From: Euryodendron excelsum
Taxonomy: Eukaryota > Streptophyta > Magnoliopsida > Ericales > Pentaphylacaceae
Direction: 5' to 3'
Length of the DNA stretch: 64,000 bases
Assembly (NCBI GenBank): GCA_033060915.1
Contig: CM065381.1
Location: forward strand, 37,479,336 to 37,543,335
The position numbers and the translations under genes were made by a program. The notes below the pieces were generated by a model. It was not told the origin of the DNA. It saw nothing but the letters and a program-made list of their open reading frames with translations, and searched no databases. Shown here one piece after another: positions 1-9,640 of the stretch (position 1 is the first letter of the stretch; each line of letters opens with the position of its first letter).

Positions 1-215
1 TCAAAAACCTTAAGTTTAATCTTTAGATTATACTTAGCTTTAGGTGACCTAACTCACCTTAATCAAGTTAGGTGGCGACTCCTATTTTCCAAAAAGCCCT
101 TAATCAAACCAATTTTCAGTTTAAACCTAGTCCCACTTGTCCTTCTAGGACGATAAGCTCTAATGACATCGTGCTTTTTCCGAGCCGAAAGGACTTGGTT
201 CAAAAACTGAGGACA
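1..215 (+). mobile_element. Tail of the 5' LTR of element D
   Basis: The stretch with GGTGACCTAACTCACCTTAA and GGTGGCGACTCC matches the last ~300 bp of every plus-strand LTR in the window (for example 7110-7299). The expected end (...CTGGGCGCGACA) and the tRNA-Arg PBS are missing. The LTR-like text breaks off around 170-210 and is followed directly by GGACACTTAGAGGGTTAGGCC, which sits just after the PBS in elements A and B. I infer an old LTR/leader junction damaged by a deletion or replacement. The exact LTR boundary is uncertain. Confidence 0.7.
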
Positions 216-1803
216 CTTAGAGGGTTAGGCCATTATCATGTTTCTTCACCCTTCACTCACCCTGAATCTTCGATTACCTTGTCCAATTTTATCCACTTTT
301 CAAAAATTTTCTAACTTCTTAAGAAGTTTTCCAAAACTTAAGTTGTATGAAACGAACATTACTTTTCAAAACACTTTTCAAATAAGTATCATCACTTGCA
401 TTCATATGCTCGCATTCATGCTCTTGCATCAACATCCATCTACATGCTTTTGCATTGCTTTCCACTTTCGTTAACAATTCATTTTATTCTGCATTGAGTT
501 CTTCAAAAAGTCACTAACTCCTTGCATTTTCTTTTGTAGGTGGGCCTTTGTTCATATTTTATTTTATGTCATAATTAACTGCCATGTATGTGATGAATGA
601 GCAGGATGTGATGTGCGTTGTTGGGTCCTTTCTTCCATTTTTGAAAACTCCACAGCTCACTTGCATATGTATTTTGCATATAATACCTAGTGACTACCCT
701 TCTAGATAGAAGGGGGAACAGTATATTAACTGTGGGTGGATGCTGTGTCAGTTTCTCAGCTTACGGTCTCTTGATAGTTCCCCCGCTCAAACCACCAACC
801 AAAGATGGAGTTCACCCTTTCGGGGGTGAACACCGGAGGTTTGAAGGTTTCGGGAACCGAGCTTTTTAGGAAGCATTAGTAAACCCCCAACCTTATGCTC
901 ATATAGCACCCCTTGCATAGCCAAACCTCTACTAGATTTAGGACACATGCGTCAATTTCAAAACTAAAGAGGAATGGGTGACCGCTTTACTTTCCTTTAT
1001 ACTCTGTTCAATTCGTATTGTTATGCTGTTATGTACACATCTTTTCGTATCATAACTGTTCATGCATTTGTATTCGTTTCAAGACAAGAGTTCCCAAAGT
1101 GACTCAAGTCATTGCATCTTCATGCATCTAATTAACCCTTAAAGAATGGCCCAAAGACCGTCTCGCACAAATCAAGCCAACCAAAACTCCTAAGAGTACC
1201 AAGTGACCCTAAGGACTCATGGCATGCATCAAAGTCATCCCATAGAGAGGGGCCCTAATCCCTCTTAGCTCACAGAGATAGGGTTGCTAAGAAGACAAGG
1301 GGCAATCCAAAATCAAGGTTTCTCATCGACGTCCATCCAAGAAGGCAAATTCAAAGACTCAAGAGTAGTTTAGGATTTCAAAGGTAAAAATAGAATAGGC
1401 AAAATGTACTTTCAGCTCCATATAAAAAACAAAAAAGAATTGAATGTAATAAAACTGTCCTTCCTACTTTCATCGAATGAATGCATGAATGTGTGAATGA
1501 ATGAATGAACATGCCCACACAGGTATGGTACTACAAATAGGGGCAACCCCCTATCTCCAAAAGTGAGCCAACACATCATGCATAGTCCCCTTCGACTAGC
1601 AGGGGCACCCCTAAGTCATGTATTACACAAAAACTTTCAAATTAAGGCACTAACTTTTCTCTTTTCCTTGTTTTTCACTCTCTCTTCCTCCCTCATTTCA
1701 CAGAAAGAAAAGAAGGGGTAAAGCCCACGCTTATAGAGAACTCTACTGTATAGGTCGCCATTCGAAAAAGAAGCGATTACTTATTTCAGAACATATAGCA
1801 TCC
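216..1803 (+). other. Element D untranslated leader
   Basis: This aligns by eye with the leaders of C (7321-8776) and A (13101-14640). It shares the GGGTTAGGCC start, the block 'agaagggggaac-ggtatatt', the 'cccccgctc...accaacc' block near 780, and the late block 'ggggcaaccccctatctccaaaagtgagcc' near 1540. I see no convincing protein in it. It contains a predicted splice acceptor near 539. Confidence 0.7.
512..539 (+). promoter_or_regulatory. Predicted splice acceptor in the D leader
   Basis: CACTAAC (512-518) is followed by a T-rich run and TTTTGTAG|G, with AG at 538-539. The same arrangement occurs at the same place in the leaders of C, A and B. No donor is visible for D because its LTR lies outside the window. 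Confidence 0.5.
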
Positions 1804-2590
1804 ATGGAGTCATTCAATATGCCACAAAACTCGGCCTTTATGCAAGGCCAGGCTCAGCTACTGGAAGAAATAAGAGGACTTGGGAGTAGGATGACAAAAA
1901 TAGAAATAACGGTCTCTTTGCTCCTATCCCATGTAGGTATAACATTCGATGAGCAGGCGAAACATCTCCAGGTCCAAACGCATAAAGAACATATTGTCCT
2001 CCAAAAAAGGACTAAGGGAAAATATCGAGATTACACCTCGTTGGCTTGCCGTCTAACCATCGCCTACCGACGGCTTCGCCAAGCCAATCATCTCGTCCTG
2101 ATACCTCTCATGCTTATCTTCAACTGGACCCCCAAATCATTTAATCCTAATCTATCATGTGAATACCATTCCAACTCACCCAGCTATGACACAGAAAATT
2201 GTCCCACTTTGAAACGTAAAATCCAAAACCTCCTTGATTTCCAAGCCATTGACCCAACCATTATTATGCCAGACCCTAATCCTCGGCCTTTAGAAACATT
2301 TAGGACACCCTTTCAATCGAAGAGAGCTAGCTAGAGAAATCAAGTTTTAACTAAACTTGGTTGCACACAAACCACAGCTTATTATGGTCTTCTAGCAACA
2401 CAACACCTGTAGCCTATACCCTCTCAGCCTCTGCCCAATTGCTTACCACCCAACTTCAACTCAACAGCAACCTGCGAATATCATTTAGGCGGCCAGGGTC
2501 ATGACAATGAGGAATGCTTCTCTTTGAGGCATAAAATTTAGGACTTAATTGACTCAAAAGTTATTGGCACACAAGAAGCCAACCCAACTC
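1804..2590 (+). pseudogene. gag: Decayed gag of element D with two zinc-knuckle modules
   Basis: One reading frame runs from the ATG at 1804 to the C insertion at 2591 and is broken by TAG at 2332, 2410 and 2539. The N-terminus (MESFNMPQN...) reads as a helical, glutamine-rich segment. The gag core seen in A and B (LFQHSLTGSALQWFARL) is absent. Two copies of a module follow: a proline-rich lead-in, CEYH, a spacer, C, then a KIQ(N/D)LLD-like tail. The first is at about 2157-2250, with the second histidine replaced by tyrosine. The second is at about 2473-2560 with an intact C-x2-H-x5-H-x4-C pattern. The TAG at 2539 falls exactly where A and B have the Q of KIQDLID. Gag would coat the element RNA. 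Here it is a dead, unusual variant cut off by the insertion of C. Confidence 0.75.
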
Positions 2591-2779
2591 TGTAAGCACC
2601 CCATTTTTGACCGCTCAACAGTCTACACTCCATCCAGACTTGTGTTCAAGTCATTATGGGTGTATTCCAACCGAAACCAGCTTTCTAAAGTTCAAATCCC
2701 GTTTGTTCATTGCCTCGCGGGCCCACCAGGCCCAAATAGAGGCAAAATGACCAAAATGCCCTTAGGGGCATTGTTCTTT

Positions 2780-3180
2780 CCAATTCCAACTCTAACCCCT
2801 CTCTCAAGACAGTTGATTCCTCGAGATAGTAAATCTACTCCGATCAGGCACGTCTTTCTGAAGACTGTAAGTCCCCTTTCCAATCCCTCTCTTGAGACAG
2901 TTTATTCCTCAAGACGGTTCCAAATCAGGCACATCTTTCCGAAGACGGTAAGTCCTCTTTCCAATCCCTCTATTGAGACAGTTTATTCCTCGAGACGGTT
3001 CCAAATCAGGCACGTCCTTCTGAAGACGGTAAGTCCCCTTTCCAATCCTTCTCTCGAGACAGTTTATTCCTCGAGACGGTTCCAAATCGGGCACGTCTTT
3101 CTAAAGACGGTAAGTCCCCTTTCCAATCCCTCTCTCGAGATAATTTATTCCTCAAGACAGTTCCAATCTAGGCTCCTTTA
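2780..3180 (+). repeat. 81-bp tandem repeat with hairpins in U3 (element C)
   Basis: Hairpin cores sit at 2851, 2932, 3013 and 3094, exactly 81 bp apart. Each unit has CTCGAG-like palindromes around TTTATTCC and a 6-bp stem of the form CGTCTT-N4-AAGACG with loops TCTG, TCCG, TCTG and TCTA. One or two stems carry single mismatches. Confidence 0.85.
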
Positions 3181-3186
3181 GTAACT

Positions 3187-3790
3187 TCCCGAGAATGCTT
3201 CTTATAGTATTCTCAACCTTTCCTTATCTTTCCGGATCATTTTGAGTCAGTTTCGGCCAACCCGGTACAAAATGACCGTTTTGCCCTTAGTGGGCCGTTC
3301 TCCTTTTTCGACCACACCGGCTCCGGGTATCAAACTGGTAACCTCTCGAGAATGCTTCTTATAGTATTCTCAACCTTTCCTTATCTTTCCAGATCATTCT
3401 GAGTCAGTTCCGGCCAACTCGGTATAAAATGACCGTTTTGCCCCTGGTGGGCCGGTCTCCTTTTTCGACCACACTGGCTCTGGGTATCAAACCGGAAACC
3501 TCCTGAGAATACCTCTTATAGTATTCTCAATCTTCCTCTACCTTTCCGGATTGTTCCGAGTCAGTTCCGGTAAACCCGATACAAAATAACCATTTTACCC
3601 CTGGTGGGTCGGTCTCCTTTTCTAACCACACCGGCTTTGGGAATCAAACCGGCAATCCTTGGAGAACATTCTGAATAATATTTCCAAATCTTGAGTCTTC
3701 TTCCGGGACATTCCGAGTTCATCCCGACACTTTCCAACCCGATCGACCATTTTGCCCCTAACGGCCCGGTCAACCCTTCCGACACATCTT
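3187..3790 (+). repeat. ~157-bp tandem modules in U3 (element C)
   Basis: Units begin with GAGAAT(G/A)CTTCTTATAGT at 3191, 3348 and 3505, with a diverged fourth from about 3662. Each ends with an ACCACACCGGCTCTGGGTAT-type block. The same modules occur in S1 (about 33880-34230), S3 (49080-49420), S5 (about 61730-62090) and B's 3' LTR (24500-24850). Confidence 0.8.
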
Positions 3791-4011
3791 GTCCTCATTT
3801 TTCAAGTTAAATACCTGTGGAACACTATTCTAAGTGTTCCTGCTCTTTTCCGGCCTTCGGGGTCATTCCCTGCCTCTTCAAATCATTCTCGGACTTTCCG
3901 GAGTCACTCCTAGTGAAGCCAAGCTAAAAATTACATGGTAGTCACTAGTACAGGCGCCCAAATCTAGTCAAAGATACGTTGATTGCCGACCTTAAACATT
4001 TCCTAAATGGC

Positions 4012-4095
4012 TGGCGCCACTCCTAGTGGCGCCAGTGTAAAGTTTGGCCTGGCGCCACTGCAACAAGCGCCAGTGTTGTCCAACCTTTATAAATA
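4012..4095 (+). promoter_or_regulatory. LTR promoter of element C: GGCGCC palindromes and TATA box
   Basis: A TGGCGCC-N9-GGCGCCA palindrome (about 4012-4034) and a second, imperfect one (about 4050-4072) lie just upstream of TATAAATA at 4088-4095. The block ends 'gagcctcttccaacgtgaaagg', where transcription probably starts about 30 bp past the TATA box. Confidence 0.75.
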
Positions 4096-4375
4096 TAGAG
4101 CCTCTTCCAACGTGAAAGGGGTCTGAAAACTCAGTTTAAAAATCATATAATTCGATATACAGAGCTCGTGCACTCCTTAAACGCTAGCTTCCCTAGGTTC
4201 TCCAAACCCTAGCCACCATACACAAAACCTAACCTCATATACACTCCTATACACCCACATACACTCATACACTAGCCTTCAACCCTCCTTTGAAGACTTA
4301 AAGAGCTGCAATCTAAAGCTTGAAGACAACTTTTGAAGATTGAAGACGAAGATCGAAGACAAGCAAGGCCCGCAA

Positions 4376-4394
4376 AATAAACAAGATATAAGGT
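4376..4394 (+). promoter_or_regulatory. Poly(A) signal and overlapping splice donor at the R/U5 border (C)
   Basis: AATAAA at 4376-4381 is followed 12 bp later by AAG|GTAGGT (GT at 4393-4394). Upstream (about 4310-4370) the sequence is dense in GAAGA/GAAGAC, resembling purine-rich exonic splicing enhancers. TATA plus AATAAA brackets an R region of roughly 280 bp, leaving a U5 of about 2.9 kb. Confidence 0.6.
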
Positions 4395-4789
4395 AGGTTT
4401 TCTATTTAAATTTCTGCATTCTCCCCTCTCTCTTCTCTTTCCTAACCCACTTGGGTTTTCTCTATTTTAATCCCCCATCTTTTTTCCCCCCTTTCTTTGC
4501 ATGCTTAAAACAAGGGGACTCTCGGTCCATGTGTAGGATTAGACTATCGAAGGGTCACCGTGTCGAGGGCTTTCCTTTAGGCTAACCAGAGACCACGTGG
4601 GTCCGGCCCCCTTGATTATGTGGTGAAGCCTTAACCTTGTATGTTCACAACCCTAAAATTGCATTGTGCATATCATGATTTTGCATCTTCCAAAAGTTGT
4701 TTTCAAAGTCGTTTTCGAAATCATCTTCAAACTTGTTTTCAAAGTTGCAACAAAATCTCTTTTTTCAAAACATGTTTTTAAAATCACAA

Positions 4790-4952
4790 TCCTAAGGTGA
4801 TTCTAGCCTTTCCATAGCTAGGGTTGCTTTAGGAAAGTGTTACAATTAAAGAGACCCACGTGGTCCATATTTTCAACTCCTTGGTATTTTCAAAAACCAC
4901 TTTCCTAAAATGGTTCTAGCCTTCCTATGGCTAGAATTGCCTTAGGAAAGTG
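4790..4952 (+). repeat. Two adjacent stem-loops early in U5 (C)
   Basis: The right-hand one has arms CACTTTCCTAA...TTCTAGCC (4899-4922) and GGCTAGAA...TTAGGAAAGTG (4929-4952) around a short loop. A weaker relative at about 4794-4838 uses TTCTAGCC/GGCTAGGG. Equivalent pairs occur in the other LTRs I inspected. Confidence 0.65.
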
Positions 4953-6423
4953 AGACGTTTTTTATACTTTCCAAAAAACTCTCTTTTCAAAAATATCTTC
5001 CTAAAAATCTCCTTTTCAACATACTTTTCTAAAACTCTCCGCTCCAAAGTTGTTTTAAAAAACTCCCTCCAAAATCTATTTTTCAAATCTTCCTTTTTCA
5101 ACTCCTTTCCAAAACGCTCTCTTCAAAGTCCATTTTCCAAAAACGCTTGCTAAATTCACTTTCCTAAAAACTCTCTCCAACAATCTCCTTCCAAAAATCT
5201 TTCTAAAAAACTCTCTTTCCAAAATCTTCCTTTTAGAAAACTCCCCTCTAGAATTTCCTTCCAAAAACTCATTTCCAAAAACGCACTTTCCAAAAACTCT
5301 TTCCTTAAACCCCAAGTCAAGCCCTAGAGCTAAGCATTAGGGAACCTTAATTTTCTTCCCAAAAACATGGTTTTCAAACTTTGCCCCAAACTTAGGTTTC
5401 CAAAATCTCTTGTTTTCTGCATCCAAACTATACACATTTCCAAAACCTCCTTTCTACATCAAAATTCTACACTTCCAAATCTAGGGTTTCTAAAACTTCC
5501 ATTTCCAAATCCTTGCCCAAATCCAATCCTCCGTTTAGGAAACTAGATCCAATTTTCCATTTTTGGAAACGAAATCAAACACTTCTTTTTAGAAATAAAA
5601 TCTAATCACTTCCTAATCCAAATCTTTCCTAATTCAAATCCTTCCTAATCCTCCACTTTCCTAAATCTTAAATTTCCAAAACTTGAATTTAAAAATCTTT
5701 CCTAAATTTTAAAACTCAACTTTCAAATCTTTCCTAATTCAACCATTTCCTAACTCTACCCCTTTTCAAATCTTAACTTTTCAAACCTAAGTTTTCAAAT
5801 ATTTCTTAAACTCAAACCTTTCTTAATCTCAAGATTTTCTAAAACTCTAAAGCTTTCTAAATCTTAAACTTTCCAATTTTCAAATCTTTCCAAATTCAAA
5901 GCTTTCTAAATTCAAAACTTTCTTAAGTTAAATGTTTCTAAACTTCGAATCTTTCCAAAATTCTAAACTTTCCTAAACTTCAAATCTTTCTAAATCTAAA
6001 ACTTTCTAAACTCAAAACTTTCTTATTTTCAAAACATTTCCTCTTTCAAAACCTTTCTTAAAATGAAACTTTCCTAATTTGAAAACTTTCCTAATTCAAA
6101 ACTTTCTTAATTCGAAATTTTCCAAAAATGAAACTTTCCTAATTCGAAGCTTTCCTAAATCAGACCTTTCCTAATTCGAACCCTTCCTAAATCCAATCTT
6201 TCCTAATCTTTCCAAGTTCAACTTGTGAGTCAAATCTTTTCTAAAATCCTTCTAAGTCAAATCCAAGCCTTCTTTTCTAAGTCTCAAGTCTCTCTAGGTT
6301 TCCTAAAACCGAGTTTTCCACAGTCAAGTCTTTTCAAATCTTCTAATCAAAGTTCAATTTCTCAATTTCCAATCCAATTTCCAATTCAATCTCTTTCTTC
6401 TAATCAACTCTTCTATTTTCAAT
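4953..6423 (+). repeat. G-depleted low-complexity U5 tract (C)
   Basis: Long runs of short, related words such as CTTTCCTAATTCAAAA, built from A, C and T with very little G on the element's sense strand. Short open frames here are composition artefacts. Confidence 0.85.
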
Positions 6424-6500
6424 TGGACTCCGGTCCGAACTACGACTGACCTGATTCCTCCAAAAGGATACGTAGGCAACCCTATGGGTGCGGTCAGAAC
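6424..6500 (+). other. Conserved structured island in U5 (C)
   Basis: Three small hairpins lie in a row: TGGAC-TCCG-GTCCG (6424-6437), CCT-ccaaa-AGG (about 6455-6468) and ACCC-TAT-GGGT (6479-6489). CGAACTACGACTGACC and GGATACGTAGGCAACC flank the second. The island stands out sharply from the low-complexity DNA on both sides and recurs in every LTR copy examined. Confidence 0.8.
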
Positions 6501-7301
6501 ATTTTTCAAATTTCTATCTCCACAATTTCTTTCAAATTTCAAATTCCTCCATATTTTTCAAATTTCAAATTCCAAAATCTTTTCAAATCTCCAATCTATT
6601 TTCAAATTTTCAATTTCAAATTTCTATTTCCAAATCTCTATTTTCAATTCCCAAAATCTTCTTTCCAAATTCAAACTTCTATCTCTTCCTTTTCAAATCA
6701 AATCAAATCTCTTTTCAAATCTATTTCTAAATCAACTCTCTTCTATTGCACTTGCATATCATGCATCATGTTAGTTTCTTTTGAAACATTGTTTTTCAAA
6801 GTGTATAGGATTGACCATTAGTTAGTTAAAGACTCTCATAGATGAATTTAGGGTAGATTGACATGTAGGTACCGAAAGGGCAGGGTAGGGTGATGGCTTA
6901 GTGCGTCTTTCCTACACGTAACCAACCTCCGAACCTAGAGCACTGATTTCAAAGACCAAAAAGGAGTTATTTTCAGAAGAGGGCTAAATGTCTTTCCAAA
7001 GGTTGCCAAACAACCTGTTTTCTTAAAAACCCTCTCTTGAGTTGGTATTTTCAAAAACCTTTTTCTAAAAACCCTAAGTGTAGTCTTCGGATTATGCTTA
7101 GTTTTTAGGTGACCTAACTCACCTTAACCAAGTTAGGTGGCGACTCCAAATCTTTTTCTAAAAGCCCTTTATTCAAAACAATTTTCAATTCAAACCTAGT
7201 CGCACTCATTCTTCTAGGAGGGTGAGTTCTAACAAGAGAGTACAGTGTTTTCCCCACTTGTGTGTGTATTCCTCGAGTGCAAAAAATCTGGGCGCGACAG
7301 C

Positions 7302-7320
7302 TAGCGACTCCACTGGGGAC
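7302..7320 (+). other. Primer-binding site of element C
   Basis: TAGCGACTCCACTGGGGAC lies two bases past the LTR end. It resembles the complement of the 3' end of plant tRNA-Arg, the primer type known for Tat/Ogre elements. The tRNA assignment is from memory. Confidence 0.8.
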
Positions 7321-8776
7321 TACTTACAGGGTTAGGCCATAGTCATGTCTCTCTACCCTTCACTCATGTAGAGTCTTCAATTAACTTGTTCAATCCTATT
7401 CACTTTAAATTTTCAAAACTAAATTTTCAAAATTGTTTTCAAAAAAACATACATTTATTCATATTATCATGTATTATGTTTGTCATCCACATACTAACAC
7501 TTGCATCTTTATTTTGTAGGTGCGCTTTTTGCTTAAATTTTATTAACTGCTATGCATGAATGTGACGAACAGGATGAATGAGAGTTGTTGGGCTCTTTCC
7601 TCCACTTTTCAAAATCACACACACACTGCATGTGCACTTGCATTCAACATACTTGCATTTTTACCCTAATATGTCCTTTCTAGTTAGAAAGGGGGAACGG
7701 TATATTGGTTGTGGACAAGATGTTGTGTTAGTTTCTTCGCCTACGGCGTCTTGATGGTTCCCCCGCTCGGATCACCAACCGATCAAGGCACCACCTCGGG
7801 GAGTGGGCCTAGGTTTGAAGATCCGGGGACTGAGCCTTTTTAGGACGCATTAGTCAACCCTCAACCTCATACTCATATAGACACCATGCATAGCCGAACC
7901 TCTGCCGGATTTAAGACACGAGCACCATTTTCAAAACCACGGAGGAAAGGGCAACTGCTCTTACTTTCATTTATACCTGTCTATTCCTGCTGTTATACTA
8001 ACTGTATTCATAGTGTTATAATGCATGTCTAACTGCTTATGCATGCACGTTTACTTTGCTGTTGCGTTCTCTCTCCTTATACTCTTTGCATACCCATGTT
8101 CATGCATTCAATATTCTATGTTAAGACAAGAGTTCCAAGTAACTCAAGTCACTGCATTCTCATGCATATGATCAACCCATTGAGAGTGACACCAAGGTCA
8201 CTCTCCCTTGCATTAAACTTACCTAAACCCTAAGGGTTCCCACGTAACCCTAAGGACTCATTGCATGCATCTCAATTCATTCCATAAGAGGGGCCCCAAT
8301 CCCTCTATGCTCACGGAGATAGGGTTGCTAAGAAGACAAGGGGCAACCAATCAGCAAGGTCTCTCAGTGACCTCCTCGACATCAAATCCAAGGAAGGCGA
8401 ATCCGAAGACCCAAGAGTAGTTTAGGGTCTCCCTTTGTAAAAGTAGATAGGTGGAACTCCAAAGGAAAATGTTCCCCCTCCCCTTATTAAAATGTATTTC
8501 AATTCTTTTGTATTTTAAACCCAAAATTCAATGTACTTTTTTTTACTCTTATGAATGAATGCATGGATGGCTAAAGATTCCTACTTGACGGTAAAATATT
8601 TGCATACAGGGGCAAATCCCTTATCTCCAAAAGTGAACCAATACATCATTACTAGTTTCCCTCATTGAGAGGGGCACCTTAGAGCATGCATTGCATAAAG
8701 ACTTGTCAAGGTCAAACACTGACTCTTTCCTTTTGTTGGTTTTAGGTACCTCCCCTCGTTTTCCAGTCTTACAACC
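7321..8776 (+). other. Element C untranslated leader
   Basis: Collinear with A's leader (13101-14640). Conserved blocks include 'ctagttagaaagggggaacggtatattgg' broken across 7680-7710, and 'tctccaaaagtgaacc' near 8625. It contains the splice acceptor at 7519. It ends in CAACCATGG, a strong start context. No other feature is supported. Confidence 0.75.
7490..7519 (+). promoter_or_regulatory. Predicted branch point and splice acceptor (C leader)
   Basis: ATACTAACACTTGC (a perfect TACTAAC box) is followed by a T-rich run and TTTTGTAG|G, with AG at 7518-7519. With the donor at 4393 it defines an intron of about 3.1 kb covering U5 and the PBS. Confidence 0.65.
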
Positions 8777-8821
8777 ATGGAATTGCTTACTCTTGATACC
8801 TTAACTCACTTACTAGCAGAG
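8777..8821 (+). pseudogene. gag: First 15 codons of element C gag, cut by element A
   Basis: The ATG at 8777 in a strong context (ACCATGG) opens 15 codons (MELLTLDTLTHLLAE) that run straight to the A insertion at 8822. The position after the leader matches where gag begins in D and A, but the residues differ from A's gag start, so C may be another subfamily. The rest of C lies beyond the window. CAGAG at 8817-8821 should be A's left target duplication. Confidence 0.5.
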
Positions 8822-9553
8822 TGTAAGCACCCCATTTTTGCCCACTCGGCTATCTTCGAGCTGACCAAGCTCACTTTCACACATCACATGCGTATTTAGA
8901 CTCTAAGTCTGCCTTTTTAACTTGAATTAAGTCCACCAATCGCTTCCCGAGACTGTAGGTCCCACTTGAAGTTAAATGACCATTTTGCCCCTAGGCATCC
9001 AAACGCCCCAGGAACCACACCGGCTCTGGGTATCAAACCGGTAACCTTCTAAGATTACTTTTTGTAGTGTTCTCAACCACCCTTTACCTTTCCAGATCAT
9101 TCCGAGTCAGTTTCGGCAAACCCGATGCGAAATGACCGTTTTGCCCCTGGTGGGCCGGTCACCTTTTCCGACCACACCGCCTCTGGGAATCAAATCGACA
9201 ACCTTTGGGAACATTCTAAATAATGTTTCCAAATCCCAAGTCTTCTTCTGGGATAGTCCAAGTCCGTCCTGACAGCTTCCCGATCCGATTGACCGTTTTG
9301 CCCCTAAAGGCTCGGTCAACCCTTCCGACACATCCTATCCTCATTTTTCAAGTCAAATACCTCCGGGACACTATTCTAAGTGTTCCTGCTCTTTTTCGGC
9401 CTTTCGGGCCATTCTTGGTCCCTTAAATCATTCCTGAACTTTTCGGAGTCACTCCTAGTGAAGCTAGGCTAAAACTTACATGGTAGTCACTAGCACAGGC
9501 GCCCAAATCTAGTCAAAGATACGTTGCTTGCCGACCTTAAACATTTCCAAAAT

Positions 9554-9640
9554 GGCTGGCGCCACTCCTAGTGGCGCCAGTATAAAGTTTGGCCTAACGC
9601 CACTGCAACAGGCGCCAGTGTTGTCTAACCTCTATAAATA
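9554..9640 (+). promoter_or_regulatory. LTR promoter of element A: palindromes and TATA box
   Basis: A TGGCGCC-N9-GGCGCCA palindrome and a second copy with one decayed arm (AACGCC...GGCGCCA) precede TATAAATA at 9633-9640. AATAAA and the donor ACG|GTAGG (GT at 9948) follow about 300 bp later. Confidence 0.75.

Larger units (their letters stand above)
2591..7299 (+). mobile_element. 5' LTR of element C (4,709 bp)
   Basis: It begins TGTAAGCACCCCATTTTTGACC and ends AAAATCTGGGCGCGACA, and is followed at once by a tRNA-Arg-type PBS, so it is a 5' LTR. It interrupts D's gag frame, with left flank AACTC at 2586-2590. The matching 3' LTR and right-hand target duplication lie outside the window. In order it holds an 81-bp hairpin array, ~157-bp modules, GGCGCC palindromes, a TATA box, an AATAAA signal, a splice donor, paired U5 hairpins, a G-depleted tract, a structured island and the LTR tail. 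Open frames inside it are low-complexity and not coding. Confidence 0.9.

Noticed and set aside
2549..3181. 210-codon open frame over the start of LTR C
   Set aside because: It runs from D's gag remnant into the LTR and through the 81-bp repeat, whose period is a multiple of three. There is no conserved domain, and the same artefact appears in S1 and S3.
4950..5315. Short FSKN/LFKN-rich frames in the U5 tracts, repeated in each LTR
   Set aside because: Translation of CTTTCCAAAAACTCTC-type words. Present on both strands with unrelated products, so a composition effect.
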